A stretch of DNA of 64,000 bases from Brenneria populi. GTDB taxonomy: Bacteria; Pseudomonadota; Gammaproteobacteria; Enterobacterales; Enterobacteriaceae. The position numbers were made by a program, and so were the translations under genes. The DNA lies in the NCBI RefSeq assembly GCF_036016195.1, contig NZ_JAYWTM010000001.1, positions 984,795-1,048,794 of the forward strand, in the 5' to 3' direction. Each line of letters begins with the position of its first letter. The first letter of the stretch is position 1. The notes under the pieces are model-generated. The model was not told the DNA's origin. It saw nothing but the letters and a program-made list of their open reading frames with translations, and made no database searches. This document shows, piece by piece, positions 8,648 through 16,846 of the stretch.

Positions 8648-8681
8648 CCTGTATTTTATTGAACCGTCAAAGGAGCCAGCC

Positions 8682-9362
8682 ATGACCACCGAAACGCGCG
8701 ATTACGCCCCCTATATTGACCATACGCTGCTCGCAGCCGATGCCACCGAACAGCAGATCGTCAGGCTGTGCGAGGAGGCGAAAACGCACCATTTTTATGC
8801 GGTTTGCGTTAACTCGGGCTATGTCCCCTTAGCGGTCAGCCAGTTAAAAGACACATCGGTTCATGTTTGTTCGGTGATTGGCTTTCCGCTGGGGGCGGGC
8901 CTGACATCCGCCAAAGCCTTTGAAGCCAAAGCCGCCATTGACGCCGGCGCCGAAGAAATCGATATGGTGATCAATATCGGCTGGTTGAAGAGCGGCAACA
9001 TTAGCGCCGTTAGGGCCGATATTCAGGCGGTGCGCGAGGTTTGCGCCGCTATACCGTTGAAGGTAATATTGGAAACCTGTCTGCTTAGCGACGAACAGAT
9101 CGTACTGGTTTGTGAAATGTGCCGGGATCTGCAAGTCGCTTTCGTCAAGACATCCACCGGATTCAGCACCGGCGGCGCCAGCAAAGAGCATGTGAAGCTG
9201 ATGCGCGACACGGTGGGCCCAACGGTTGGCGTTAAGGCTTCCGGAGCGGTGCGCGACCGCCAGACGGCGGAAACCATGATTCGCGCCGGCGCGACCCGTA
9301 TAGGCACTAGCTCCGGCGTCGCCATCGTTTCCGGCGCCTCGGCGGCGGCGGGAAGATATTAG
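8682..9362 (+). CDS. deoC: Deoxyribose-phosphate aldolase DeoC (short type)
   Basis: Class I aldolase that splits 2-deoxy-D-ribose 5-phosphate into acetaldehyde and glyceraldehyde 3-phosphate. The 226-aa product has the Schiff-base lysine K156 in FVKTSTGFSTGGAS, the proton-relay lysine K185 in VGVKASGAVR and the conserved D94 in EEIDMVINIG. The length matches the Bacillus-type enzyme of about 220 aa, not the 259-aa E. coli deoCABD enzyme, so it belongs to a catabolic sugar locus and not to the nucleoside operon. The start ATG follows AAAGGAGCCAGCC. It is divergent from deoK with shared operators. Confidence 0.95.
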   Translation: MTTETRDYAPYIDHTLLAADATEQQIVRLCEEAKTHHFYAVCVNSGYVPLAVSQLKDTSVHVCSVIGFPLGAGLTSAKAFEAKAAIDAGAEEIDMVINIGWLKSGNISAVRADIQAVREVCAAIPLKVILETCLLSDEQIVLVCEMCRDLQVAFVKTSTGFSTGGASKEHVKLMRDTVGPTVGVKASGAVRDRQTAETMIRAGATRIGTSSGVAIVSGASAAAGRY

Positions 9363-9460
9363 CGGGTAAAATCGCGCCTATTGCGGCATGATGACGGCGA
9401 AAACGATCGGCTGAGCCCCCCAGGAGCGCTTCCCCCGAGGAACCCCGGACATATCAGAAT

Positions 9461-9555
9461 GCCGATCGTTTAAGCATCGCAATACAAGGTGCAGCCACAG
9501 GGGCGAGGCATCCCGACGGGAACCTCCCCCGGCGTTTTCCCTAAAGACCGGCTTA
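9461..9555. repeat. Intergenic repeat, family B copy 1
   Basis: The stretch starting gccgatcgtttaagcatcgc and ending ccctaaagaccggctta aligns with 21855-21935 over most of its length. The shared core is GGGGCGAGGC-TCCC-CGGGA-CCTC. It fills most of the 280 bp between deoC and deoR. The rest of the gap shows no gene. Confidence 0.55.
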
Positions 9556-9642
9556 TGTGAAGAGTATTACGGACAGATCAAGCTTTATCTTTATGATGTA
9601 GGCGCTACTCCCCGATTACGCAACTCATTATCAGGACACCAC

Positions 9643-10416
9643 ATGGAAACGCGGCGCGAAGAACGGATTAACAAACTTGCCCAAGCCTTGAAATCATCCG
9701 ACAAGCTGCATCTGAAAGACGCCGCTCAGCTATTGGGCGTCTCCGAGATGACGGTGCGCCGCGATCTGAGCGCCGAATCAGCCTCCGTGGTGCTGCTCGG
9801 CGGCTATGTGGTTAGCGATTTGAAGGGGGGCAGCGCCACCAACTACTTTGTTTCCGATCAACAGACCAAGCATGTGGCGGAAAAACGCGCCGTCGGCGCG
9901 CTCGCCGCGCGCCTGATTGATGCGAACGATACGCTGTTTTTCGATTGCGGCACCACCACGCCTTTTATTATTGAAGCCATTCCTGAAGATCTGCCTTTTA
10001 CCGGCGTCTGTTATTCCCTGAACACTTTCCTGGCGTTACAGGGGAAAAGCGCCTGCAAGGTGGTGCTCTGCGGCGGCCAATTTCACCCGGACAACGCGAT
10101 TTTCGCGCCGCTCAGCCAACGCAGCGAGCTTGATAATATCTGCCCGAATAAAGCGTTTATTTCAGCAGCAGGCATCGACCTCGCTGCCGGCGCAACCTGT
10201 TTTAACTTCGCCGAGCTGAGTATGAAACACCGGGCGCTGGCGATGTCGCAGCGGGCCGTTCTGGTCGCCGACGGCAGTAAGTTCGGCCAGATCAAGCCGG
10301 CCTGCATCGGCTCGCTGACGCTGTTCGATACCCTGATAACCGACCGTCAACCGGCGGCGGATTATCTTCGCCACTTCGCCGATAGCGGTATTCGGTTAAT
10401 GAGTATCGACCGTTAA
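9643..10416 (+). CDS. deoR: Deoxyribose/deoxynucleoside repressor DeoR
   Basis: DeoR-family transcriptional repressor whose inducer in E. coli is deoxyribose 5-phosphate. The 257-aa product starts METRREERINKLAQALK like E. coli DeoR (252 aa). It has the helix-turn-helix LHLKDAAQLLGVSEMTVRRDL (about 25-45), the effector-domain marks VVLLGGYVV, EKRAVGALAARLI and FFDCGTTTPFIIEAI, and a C-terminal VADGSKFG. Its neighbour dacC is the E. coli neighbour too. Operators of the DeoR type lie between deoK and deoC about 1 kb away, so local control is likely. Its stop codon overlaps that of dacC. Confidence 0.93.
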   Translation: METRREERINKLAQALKSSDKLHLKDAAQLLGVSEMTVRRDLSAESASVVLLGGYVVSDLKGGSATNYFVSDQQTKHVAEKRAVGALAARLIDANDTLFFDCGTTTPFIIEAIPEDLPFTGVCYSLNTFLALQGKSACKVVLCGGQFHPDNAIFAPLSQRSELDNICPNKAFISAAGIDLAAGATCFNFAELSMKHRALAMSQRAVLVADGSKFGQIKPACIGSLTLFDTLITDRQPAADYLRHFADSGIRLMSIDR

Positions 10417-11618
10417 TCCAATAGGCCGCCAAACCACTGCTGCAGCTTCATCATCACCGAATCCCAAAGCCGGCTAAAGAACCCCGCTTCCGGGATCTCG
10501 TCCAACGCCACCAGTTGGCGCTGCCCGATGCTCTTGCCGTCAAGCTGGAAATCAATAGCGCCGACCACCTGATTCTTCGCCAAAGGCGCCGTCAGTTGCG
10601 GCTGACGCAGCGTAAAGCTGGCTTTCAGGTTTTTCATCTGTCCCCTGGGGATCGTCAATGCGGCGTCTTGCGCCACGCCAAGCCGGGCCTCTTTTTGCGT
10701 GCCGAACCAGACCGGCTGCGTGGTAAAGGGAACGCCCGCCTTGATCGGCGTGACGGTTTCAAAAAACCGGAATCCCCAGGTAAGCAGCTTCTCGCTCTCG
10801 CGAAAACGCGTCGCATCCGTCGGCGCTCCCAGCACGACGGAAATTAAGCGCATATCGCCTTCGGTGGCCGACGCCACCAGATTATGTCCGGCGCCGCTGG
10901 TGTGGCCGGTCTTAATCCCGTCCACATTCAGGTTGGAACTCCACAGCAGGCGGTTTCGGTTAGGCTGGCGGATGTTGTTGAAGGTGAACTCTTTCTCTTT
11001 ATGCAACGCATACTCGTCCGGCACATCGCGGATCAACGCCTGGCCCAGTAACGCCATATCGCGCGCGGTGCTGTACTGCCCCGGAGCGTCCAGCCCATGC
11101 ACGGTAAGAAAATGGGTATTGGCGAGCCCCAGCGCTTTAACATAGTTGTTCATCAGGCTGACGAACGCATCCTGGCTGCCGGCCACATAGTCGGCCAGCG
11201 CGATGCTGGCGTCATTGCCCGACTGAATGACGATACCTTTATTCAGTTCCGAAACCGGAATACGATCGCCGGGCTTCAGAAACATCAGCGACGACCCCCG
11301 CAGCACCGGATTACCGGTCGCCCAGGCATCCTTCCCGACGGTAACCTCATCCGTGGGGCGAATTTTTCCGGCTTTTATCGCCTGTCCGGTGACATAGCTC
11401 GCCATCATTTTCGTCAGGCTCGCAGGGTCAAGGCGTTCATCGGCGTTGGACTCCGCCAGCACTTTTCCGCTGTGATAATCCATCAGAATAAAGGCCTTCA
11501 CGTCAATCTGAGGCGCGGTCGGGATCTGCTCGGCATGCGCCAGCGGAGTTAACCCCGTCAGCAATACCGCGCCCAGCGTAAAAGATTTTAGATTGGAAAC
11601 GAGAACAGTTTTCTTCAT
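10413..11618 (-). CDS. dacC: D-alanyl-D-alanine carboxypeptidase DacC (penicillin-binding protein 6)
   Basis: Low-molecular-mass PBP that removes the terminal D-alanine from peptidoglycan pentapeptides on the periplasmic face. The 401-aa product has a signal peptide (MKKTVLVSN...LTPLAHA, cleavage near residue 30), the SxxK active site in DPASLTKMM, SGN in IVIQSGNDAS, and KTG in VDGIKTGHTSGAG. The C-terminal domain ends in an amphipathic anchor, FSRLWDSVMMKLQQWFGGLLD. I chose the ATG at 11616-11618; an in-frame TTG 21 bp upstream is less likely. The gene is convergent with deoR, and the two stop codons share the palindrome TTAA at 10413-10416. Confidence 0.93.
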   Translation of the reverse strand: MKKTVLVSNLKSFTLGAVLLTGLTPLAHAEQIPTAPQIDVKAFILMDYHSGKVLAESNADERLDPASLTKMMASYVTGQAIKAGKIRPTDEVTVGKDAWATGNPVLRGSSLMFLKPGDRIPVSELNKGIVIQSGNDASIALADYVAGSQDAFVSLMNNYVKALGLANTHFLTVHGLDAPGQYSTARDMALLGQALIRDVPDEYALHKEKEFTFNNIRQPNRNRLLWSSNLNVDGIKTGHTSGAGHNLVASATEGDMRLISVVLGAPTDATRFRESEKLLTWGFRFFETVTPIKAGVPFTTQPVWFGTQKEARLGVAQDAALTIPRGQMKNLKASFTLRQPQLTAPLAKNQVVGAIDFQLDGKSIGQRQLVALDEIPEAGFFSRLWDSVMMKLQQWFGGLLD

Positions 11619-11825
11619 GAGATCGCCAGATATCCACAATTCATTTAAAAGATTTAACTTTCAATATGTTTCGAAAACTTTAGCAACACCCAAGGTATCC
11701 CGTCGTCTCCATCAAGGAAACAACTCACTTTGTAAAGATAATCAAAGAAATGAAAAGGGCTAAAAAAGATCGCCGGCGGAAACATCAGCCCCTCGGCGCC
11801 GCCTGCGCGGAACGGGATGGAATGA

Positions 11826-11847
11826 CGCGGCGCCGGACGGCGCCGCG
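11826..11847 (-). terminator. Strong hairpin after metI, possible terminator
   Basis: CGCGGCGCC-GGAC-GGCGCCGCG forms a perfect 9-bp stem with a 4-nt loop, 25 bp beyond the metI stop. On the minus strand it is followed by TCATTCC and not by a clean U tract, so termination is probable rather than certain. Confidence 0.5.
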
Positions 11848-11871
11848 TAGGATTAATGCGTGAAAGGACAA

Positions 11872-12531
11872 TCAGCGGCGTTCGCGCTTATCGGCCCGTT
11901 TCGACAGCCAGTCGCCCAGCGTTTGCACAATTTGCACCAGGATAACCAGCGCGATCACCGTGACGATCATCACCTCGGTTTCATAGCGATAATAGCCAAA
12001 GCGGATCGCCAGGTCGCCGACGCCGCCGCCGCCGACGATCCCGGCCATCGCCGAGTAGCCGATAAGGCTGACCAGCGTAATCGTCAGACCGCGTAATAAA
12101 CCGGCTTTGGCCTCCGGCAGCAATACGGTGCAGATAATCCGCATCGGGCTGGCGCCGAAGGCCTCCGCCGCTTCGATAATCCCCGGCTCGACTTCGCGCA
12201 GCGCGCTATCGACCAGCCGCGCGTAAAAAGCGATGGCCGCGACCGACATCGGCACCGCCGCCGCCACCGGCCCAATGGTGCTGCCCAGCAGAATCTGCGT
12301 CAGCGGCAGCAGCAGCACCAGCAGAATCACGAACGGAATGGAGCGAATAATGTTCACCACCACGGTGCTGAGCAGGTACACCGCGCGGTTCTCCCAAAAC
12401 AGGCGCCGGTCGGTGACGTAAATCAGGAAGCCCAGCGGCAATCCGCCGATAATCGCCAGCAGGGTCGAAATCCCCACCATCTGGAATGTTTCGCCGAATG
12501 CCGTAATCAGATCGATCCATAAATCAGCCAT
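11872..12531 (-). CDS. metI: D/L-methionine-type ABC transporter permease MetI
   Basis: Inner-membrane permease of the MetNIQ family, 219 aa, with five predicted membrane helices. The ATPase-contact motif of MetI-type permeases is visible as EAAEAFGASPMRIICTVLLPEAKAG (about 137-161). SLIGYSAMAGIVGGGGVGDLA is the other conserved block. Its start overlaps the metN stop by 8 bp, indicating translational coupling. It is the last gene of the metQ-metN-metI operon. The substrate is inferred from the family and not proven. Confidence 0.9.
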   Translation of the reverse strand: MADLWIDLITAFGETFQMVGISTLLAIIGGLPLGFLIYVTDRRLFWENRAVYLLSTVVVNIIRSIPFVILLVLLLPLTQILLGSTIGPVAAAVPMSVAAIAFYARLVDSALREVEPGIIEAAEAFGASPMRIICTVLLPEAKAGLLRGLTITLVSLIGYSAMAGIVGGGGVGDLAIRFGYYRYETEVMIVTVIALVILVQIVQTLGDWLSKRADKRERR

Positions 12532-13540
12532 GCAACACCTCCACCTGCGCCGTCGTGGCCTGAATATGCGCTAACGCCTGCGCCACGTTTGCCGGATCGG
12601 TCGGGTGCGTTAACAGCGCGACCAGAATGCCTAATGCGCGATTGCCTATGTATTCAATTTTACCATGCAAGATATTGACGGATACGCCATAGCGGGTCGC
12701 CACGTCGGACAGCACCGGCTGTTCCGCCGATTCGCCGACGAACAGGATTTTCAACAACGTGCCCTGCAGGTCTTGCCGCAGCCGGGGAGGCAGCTCAAGA
12801 TTCAGCGTGTGGGCCACCAACTGGCGGGTAAAGGCGTGCCGCGGCGCGGCGAAGATATCGAACACGTCGCCCTCTTCCACCACTTTGCCGCCGGTCATCA
12901 CCGCAACCCGGTCGCAGACCGATTTGATAACGCTCATCTCATGCGAAATCAGCACGATGGTGATGCCCAGCTTCTGATTTATCTCTTTGAGCAACACCAG
13001 TATCGCCGCCGAGGTTTCCAAATCCAGCGCGGAAGTCGGTTCGTCGCACAACAGCACTTCCGGGCGATTGGCGATGGCTCTGGCAATCCCCACGCGCTGT
13101 TTCTGTCCGCCGCTTAGCTGCGAAGGGAACGCGGCGGCCTTATCGCTCAGCCCCACCAGGCTAAGGATTTCCGGCACCCGCTGCGCGATTTCCGCGCCGG
13201 ATTTGCCGGCCGACTTCAGACTAAACGCCACATTCTCCGCCACGGTGCGCGTCTGCATCAAATTGAAATGCTGGAAGATCATCCCGATTTTTTGACGTTG
13301 TTCGCGCAGGCTTTTGCCGCGCAGCTCGTTAACCTTGACGCCATTAACCCGCACAACCCCGGAAGTCGGGCGCTGCAATACGTTGATCGTCCGTAACAGC
13401 GTGCTCTTTCCCGCGCCGCTGGTGCCGACAATGCCGAACACCTCTCCCGGTTTGATATGCAACGTCACATTATCAACGGCACGATTTCCCTGCTGCTTCC
13501 CCTGAGAGAAGTCAACACATACACCTTCTAACTTAATCAT
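12524..13540 (-). CDS. metN: Methionine-type ABC transporter ATP-binding protein MetN
   Basis: ATPase that drives the MetNIQ importer, 338 aa. The N-terminal ABC domain has Walker A GTSGAGKSTL, the Q-loop MIFQHFNLM, the signature LSGGQKQRVGIARA, Walker B LLCDEPTSALD and the switch His in VLISHEM. The C-terminal about 80 residues form the NIL regulatory domain that in E. coli MetN binds methionine for trans-inhibition. I use the ATG at 13538-13540 (MIKLEGVCVDF); an upstream in-frame start would add 20 unrelated residues. No MetJ box of the AGACGTCT type is seen before the operon. Confidence 0.92.
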   Translation of the reverse strand: MIKLEGVCVDFSQGKQQGNRAVDNVTLHIKPGEVFGIVGTSGAGKSTLLRTINVLQRPTSGVVRVNGVKVNELRGKSLREQRQKIGMIFQHFNLMQTRTVAENVAFSLKSAGKSGAEIAQRVPEILSLVGLSDKAAAFPSQLSGGQKQRVGIARAIANRPEVLLCDEPTSALDLETSAAILVLLKEINQKLGITIVLISHEMSVIKSVCDRVAVMTGGKVVEEGDVFDIFAAPRHAFTRQLVAHTLNLELPPRLRQDLQGTLLKILFVGESAEQPVLSDVATRYGVSVNILHGKIEYIGNRALGILVALLTHPTDPANVAQALAHIQATTAQVEVLHG

Positions 13541-13560
13541 TATCCGCAAACTCCTGGCAT

Positions 13561-13593
13561 AGCGGAAAAGAAGAAAGCCGGTCACTGACCGGC
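13561..13593 (-). terminator. Intra-operon hairpin between metQ and metN
   Basis: GCCGGTCACTGACCGGC at 13577-13593 is a perfect inverted repeat. On the minus strand it is followed by TTTCTTCTTTTCC, resembling a leaky terminator. It lies 113 bp after the metQ stop and 37 bp before metN, so it could lower metNI transcription relative to the binding protein or protect the metQ 3' end. Confidence 0.55.
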
Positions 13594-13705
13594 CAGACAA
13601 ATACTACAGATTAATCGCCGGCTCAGCCTTGCGCTGGCCTGAGCCTGATATCTTCCCACTCCCTGGCGCCCTTCCCCGACATTTCGCGCCTTGAACCGAC
13701 GGCGC

Positions 13706-14551
13706 TTACTGTGCCGGCGCCGGCGTTGTCGCCCGCATCCATTCCGGTTTCTGGAACTGGCTGAACATGGAACCCGGTTGGTCAATCACCGCGGCATAGG
13801 CCGGTGATTCAACCACGGCTTTGGTATCTTTGACAAACGGCTTATCCAGATCTTCCGTGCGCACCGCGATCACGTTCTTCAGATTTTCATCCAGCGTTTC
13901 CAGCTTGATCGCCGAAGAGAGCTTCAACCCCGCCGCAAAAGCGAAATTGCCATTAACCAGCGAACCGGCCACGCTATCCAGCGTTCTGGGCAACTGCGCG
14001 GCTTCCAGCGGTTTGAAAACCAATCCGCGCGGATTTTCAACAATATCTTTTTCCGATGCTTTGGTCGGATCGATATCGGGCTTAATGGTAATCAAACCCA
14101 GCGATTGCAAAAAGCGCAGGCCGCGGGCGAGGTTGGTGGCATCGTTGGACAAGGTGATCACGTCGCCTTTTTTAAGTTCATCCAATGATTTGATTTTATG
14201 GGAATAAAACCCCATGCTCGCCGTTGGCACCACGATTAACCGGCTGATTTTCAGATTTTTATCGGCGGCGAATTTTTCCAGATACAGCGAATGCTGAAAC
14301 AGATTGGCGTCAATGCTGCCGTTGGCCAGAGCGAGGTTGGGCTGAACGTAGTCGCTGAACTCGCGCACCACCACTTTGTAACCTTTTTTCGCCAGTTCGG
14401 GCTTAATCGCCTGATTGACCATATCGCCGTAAGGTCCCGGCGCCACGCCGAAGACAATAGTGTGCGGATCGCTATTGGCCCAGGCCAACTGAATCCCGGC
14501 CGCCAGCAGCGCAACGCCTAACGTTGCGCGAAGAGAGTACGTCAATTTCAT
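13706..14551 (-). CDS. metQ: Periplasmic binding protein of the MetQ (NlpA/lipoprotein-28) family, non-lipidated
   Basis: Solute-binding component of the transporter, 281 aa. Family marks: VFGVAPGPYGDMVNQAIKP, GYKVVVREFSDYVQPN, DANLFQHSLYLEKFAADK, VPTASMGFYSHKIKSLDEL and VITLSNDATNLARGLRFLQ. Classical MetQ is a lipoprotein, but here the signal sequence MKLTYSLRATLGVALLAAG ends AWA-NSD with no lipobox cysteine, so the mature protein should be soluble in the periplasm. The start ATG at 14549-14551 gives a standard signal peptide; a longer in-frame start would add 17 residues. First gene of the operon, divergent from gstB. Methionine is the family substrate; another sulfur amino acid is possible. 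Confidence 0.85.
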   Translation of the reverse strand: MKLTYSLRATLGVALLAAGIQLAWANSDPHTIVFGVAPGPYGDMVNQAIKPELAKKGYKVVVREFSDYVQPNLALANGSIDANLFQHSLYLEKFAADKNLKISRLIVVPTASMGFYSHKIKSLDELKKGDVITLSNDATNLARGLRFLQSLGLITIKPDIDPTKASEKDIVENPRGLVFKPLEAAQLPRTLDSVAGSLVNGNFAFAAGLKLSSAIKLETLDENLKNVIAVRTEDLDKPFVKDTKAVVESPAYAAVIDQPGSMFSQFQKPEWMRATTPAPAQ

Positions 14552-14710
14552 TGAACTATTTCCTGTCAAAACACGACTTTTGGTCATTATTGAGAATAAC
14601 AAGTTAAATCATAAAGATTAAAAAGGCATATCATTATTTCTCATCTATCATTCACTGGGTAGCTCGCTTGACCCGTCACAGCATAAATTTTTTCTTCGGA
14701 GGGGTGTCAG

Positions 14711-15328
14711 ATGGTAACAATTTGGGGGCGTGAAAATTCAACTAACGTTAAAAAGGTGCTGTGGTGCGCGGCGGAACTGGCGCTGCCTTATCGCCACATT
14801 CCGGCCGGCGGGCAGTTCGGCCGCAATCATGACGCGGATTATCTAGCGATGAATCCCAACGGCCTGATCCCCTGTCTGCAAGACGATGAACGGGTACTGT
14901 GGGAGTCCAACACTATCGTGCGTTATCTGGCCGCGCAGTACGGAGCCGACTCGCTGTATATTGCGGATGCCGGCGCGCGGGCAAGCGCCGAAAAATGGAT
15001 GGACTGGGCCATCTCGCTGGCAGGCGTTTTTGGCGGCGTGTTCATCAATATGGTGCGGGTCGCGCCGGAAAAACGCGATATGGCCCTGGTGGAAAAAGGA
15101 ATGGCGGAATGCGAACGACTGCTGGCCATCGCCGACTCCGCGCTGGCGCGCCAGCCGTGGCTATCGGGCGATAAATTCGGCATCGGCGACATTCCGCTGG
15201 GCTGCATTATCTATGGCTGGCTTAACATGGATATTACGCGTCAGCCGCATCCCCATCTGGAACGCTGGTATCAGCAGTTAACCCAGCGTCCGGCGTATCA
15301 AAAACACGTTATGATCCCGCTATCCTGA
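14711..15328 (+). CDS. gstB: Glutathione S-transferase GstB (YliJ)
   Basis: Cytosolic glutathione transferase of 205 aa, closely matching E. coli GstB/YliJ. The N-terminal thioredoxin-like domain has WGRENSTNVKKVLWCAAEL (glutathione site region), NPNGLIPCL with the cis-proline, and WESNTIVRYLAAQYG. The C-terminal helical domain has AEKWMDWA, LSGDKFGIGDIPLGC and the end HLERWYQQLTQRPAY. The start ATG follows GGAGGGGTGTCAG. E. coli has gstB next to yliI and dacC; here the MetQNI operon sits between gstB and dacC. Confidence 0.93.
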   Translation: MVTIWGRENSTNVKKVLWCAAELALPYRHIPAGGQFGRNHDADYLAMNPNGLIPCLQDDERVLWESNTIVRYLAAQYGADSLYIADAGARASAEKWMDWAISLAGVFGGVFINMVRVAPEKRDMALVEKGMAECERLLAIADSALARQPWLSGDKFGIGDIPLGCIIYGWLNMDITRQPHPHLERWYQQLTQRPAYQKHVMIPLS

Positions 15329-15345
15329 GAGTACAGCCATCGTCA

Positions 15346-15406
15346 GGCGCCCCGGTGGATGCAGATCCCCGCCTAAATAAGCGGGGATGACGAAAAACGG
15401 GGCGCC
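15346..15406. repeat. Nested palindrome between gstB and yliI
   Basis: The outer arms GGCGCCCCG (15346-15354) and CGGGGCGCC (15398-15406) enclose an inner perfect hairpin, ATCCCCGC-N8-GCGGGGAT (15365-15388). Just after it, atggatgtagatccccg (from 15412) repeats the inner left arm ggatgcagatccccg (from 15357). No U tract follows. It lies in the 121-bp convergent gap between gstB and yliI and may serve both genes as a terminator or mRNA end. Confidence 0.6.
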
Positions 15407-15449
15407 GCCAATGGATGTAGATCCCCGTCGACTCTTAACCCGTCCTTCC

Positions 15450-16598
15450 CTATTCCAGCCCGACTTTCAGCAGCTTGCCGTTATCGTGATCGGTCAGCAC
15501 ATAGAGATAGCCGTCCGGCCCTACCCGCACATCGCGAATACGCTCATTGCGTTCATTCAATAGGCGCTCTTGCGCGACAATATTGTCGCCGTCCAGCGTC
15601 AGGCGAATTAAATTCCGCTCGGCCAGCGCGCCGATAAACAAGGCGTTTTTCCACTGCGGAAAACGGTCGCTGTTATAGAACGTCATACCGCTGACGGCCG
15701 GAGACTTTTGCCAGTAAAAAATCGGATCCGCCATGCCCGACCCCCGTTCGCCCTTGGCCTCGGGAATTTTCAGCCCGGAGTAATTAACGCCGTAGGTGGC
15801 TAGCGGCCAGCCATAGTTTTTACCGGCCTGGGGAATATTGATTTCATCGCCGCCCCGCGGACCGTGCTCATTCTCCCACAGCGCGCCGGACCAGGGATTC
15901 ACCGCCATGCCCTGCGGATTCCGGTGCCCGTACGACCATATCTCCGGGCGCGCATCGGGCCGGTTAACCAACGGATTATCCGGCGGAATTTTCCCATCGG
16001 CGCTTAGACGCACGATCTTGCCCTGCAGCTTATCCAGATCCTGCGCCGTCGGCCGCTGATTATTCTCGCCTAACGCAATAAACAGGTATCCCTGGCGGTC
16101 AAACGCCAGCCTGCCGCCGAAATGGTTTCCGCTAGATAGCTTGGGCTGCTGGCGGAAAAACACCGTGAAATTTTCCAACCGCGCGGCGTCTTCCGTCAGG
16201 CGGCCGTAGCCGACGGCCGTACCCGCTTTGCCGCCTCCGCCCTCTTCGGCGAAGCTCAGATAAAGGCGCCGGCTGCGCGCGAAATCAGGCGCTAACGCCA
16301 CATCCAGCAGGCCGCCTTGCGATCTGGCGTAGACCGGCGGAACCCCGGCAATCGGCGCCGAAAGCCCGGAGTCCGGCCGCCAGCGCCGTAAATTCCCGCT
16401 GCGTTCGGTAATCAGTATGCCTTCATCGCCCGGTAGAAAGGCCAGCGACCACGGATGATCGAGCCTATCCTGCAACTCCGTTACCTCGATCTGCGCCGCC
16501 AGCAAGGAGCCGGAGAACAGCAACGCCGCGGCCGCCAATAGCCCGCGGAAGCGGCGTGACCAGGATAAAAAACCGTTAGACTGCGCGCGGCGCGCCAT
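15450..16598 (-). CDS. yliI: Soluble aldose sugar dehydrogenase YliI (PQQ-dependent type)
   Basis: Periplasmic six-bladed beta-propeller sugar oxidase that uses pyrroloquinoline quinone, 382 aa. A signal peptide ends near residue 36 (GLLAAAALLFSGSLLAAQIEV). Family marks: LDHPWSLAFLPG, GGLLDVALAPDF, SSGNHFGGRLAFD, ALGENNQRPTAQDLDKLQGKIVRL, WSYGHRNPQGMAVNPWSGALWENEHGPRGGDEIN (read with gaps; the catalytic His is in GHRNPQG), and a C-terminal IRDVRVGPDGYLYVLTD. The start at 16596-16598 follows GGAGAGAACGCT; 51 upstream in-frame codons are not family-like. E. coli makes the apo-enzyme only; no PQQ synthesis genes are present in this window. Confidence 0.93.
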   Translation of the reverse strand: MARRAQSNGFLSWSRRFRGLLAAAALLFSGSLLAAQIEVTELQDRLDHPWSLAFLPGDEGILITERSGNLRRWRPDSGLSAPIAGVPPVYARSQGGLLDVALAPDFARSRRLYLSFAEEGGGGKAGTAVGYGRLTEDAARLENFTVFFRQQPKLSSGNHFGGRLAFDRQGYLFIALGENNQRPTAQDLDKLQGKIVRLSADGKIPPDNPLVNRPDARPEIWSYGHRNPQGMAVNPWSGALWENEHGPRGGDEINIPQAGKNYGWPLATYGVNYSGLKIPEAKGERGSGMADPIFYWQKSPAVSGMTFYNSDRFPQWKNALFIGALAERNLIRLTLDGDNIVAQERLLNERNERIRDVRVGPDGYLYVLTDHDNGKLLKVGLE

Positions 16599-16846
16599 AG
16601 CGTTCTCTCCGTTCAACTCAATTTTTGTAACTCTAGGCGGCGGATAAGATTTGCGCAAAAAATCGACGGCGGGTTTACATTTATTGAAGAACGGCGAGGG
16701 GTAAGGGAACAAGAGTACGGCGTAAAGGACACAACGCTTTGCGTTGTGCAAAACGATAACATTTTATCCTGCAACTCCAATTATCTGGGGTATATATCGG
16801 GAAAATTTTGTTATTAATATGGGAAAACAGGCGAATTATCTTGGCT

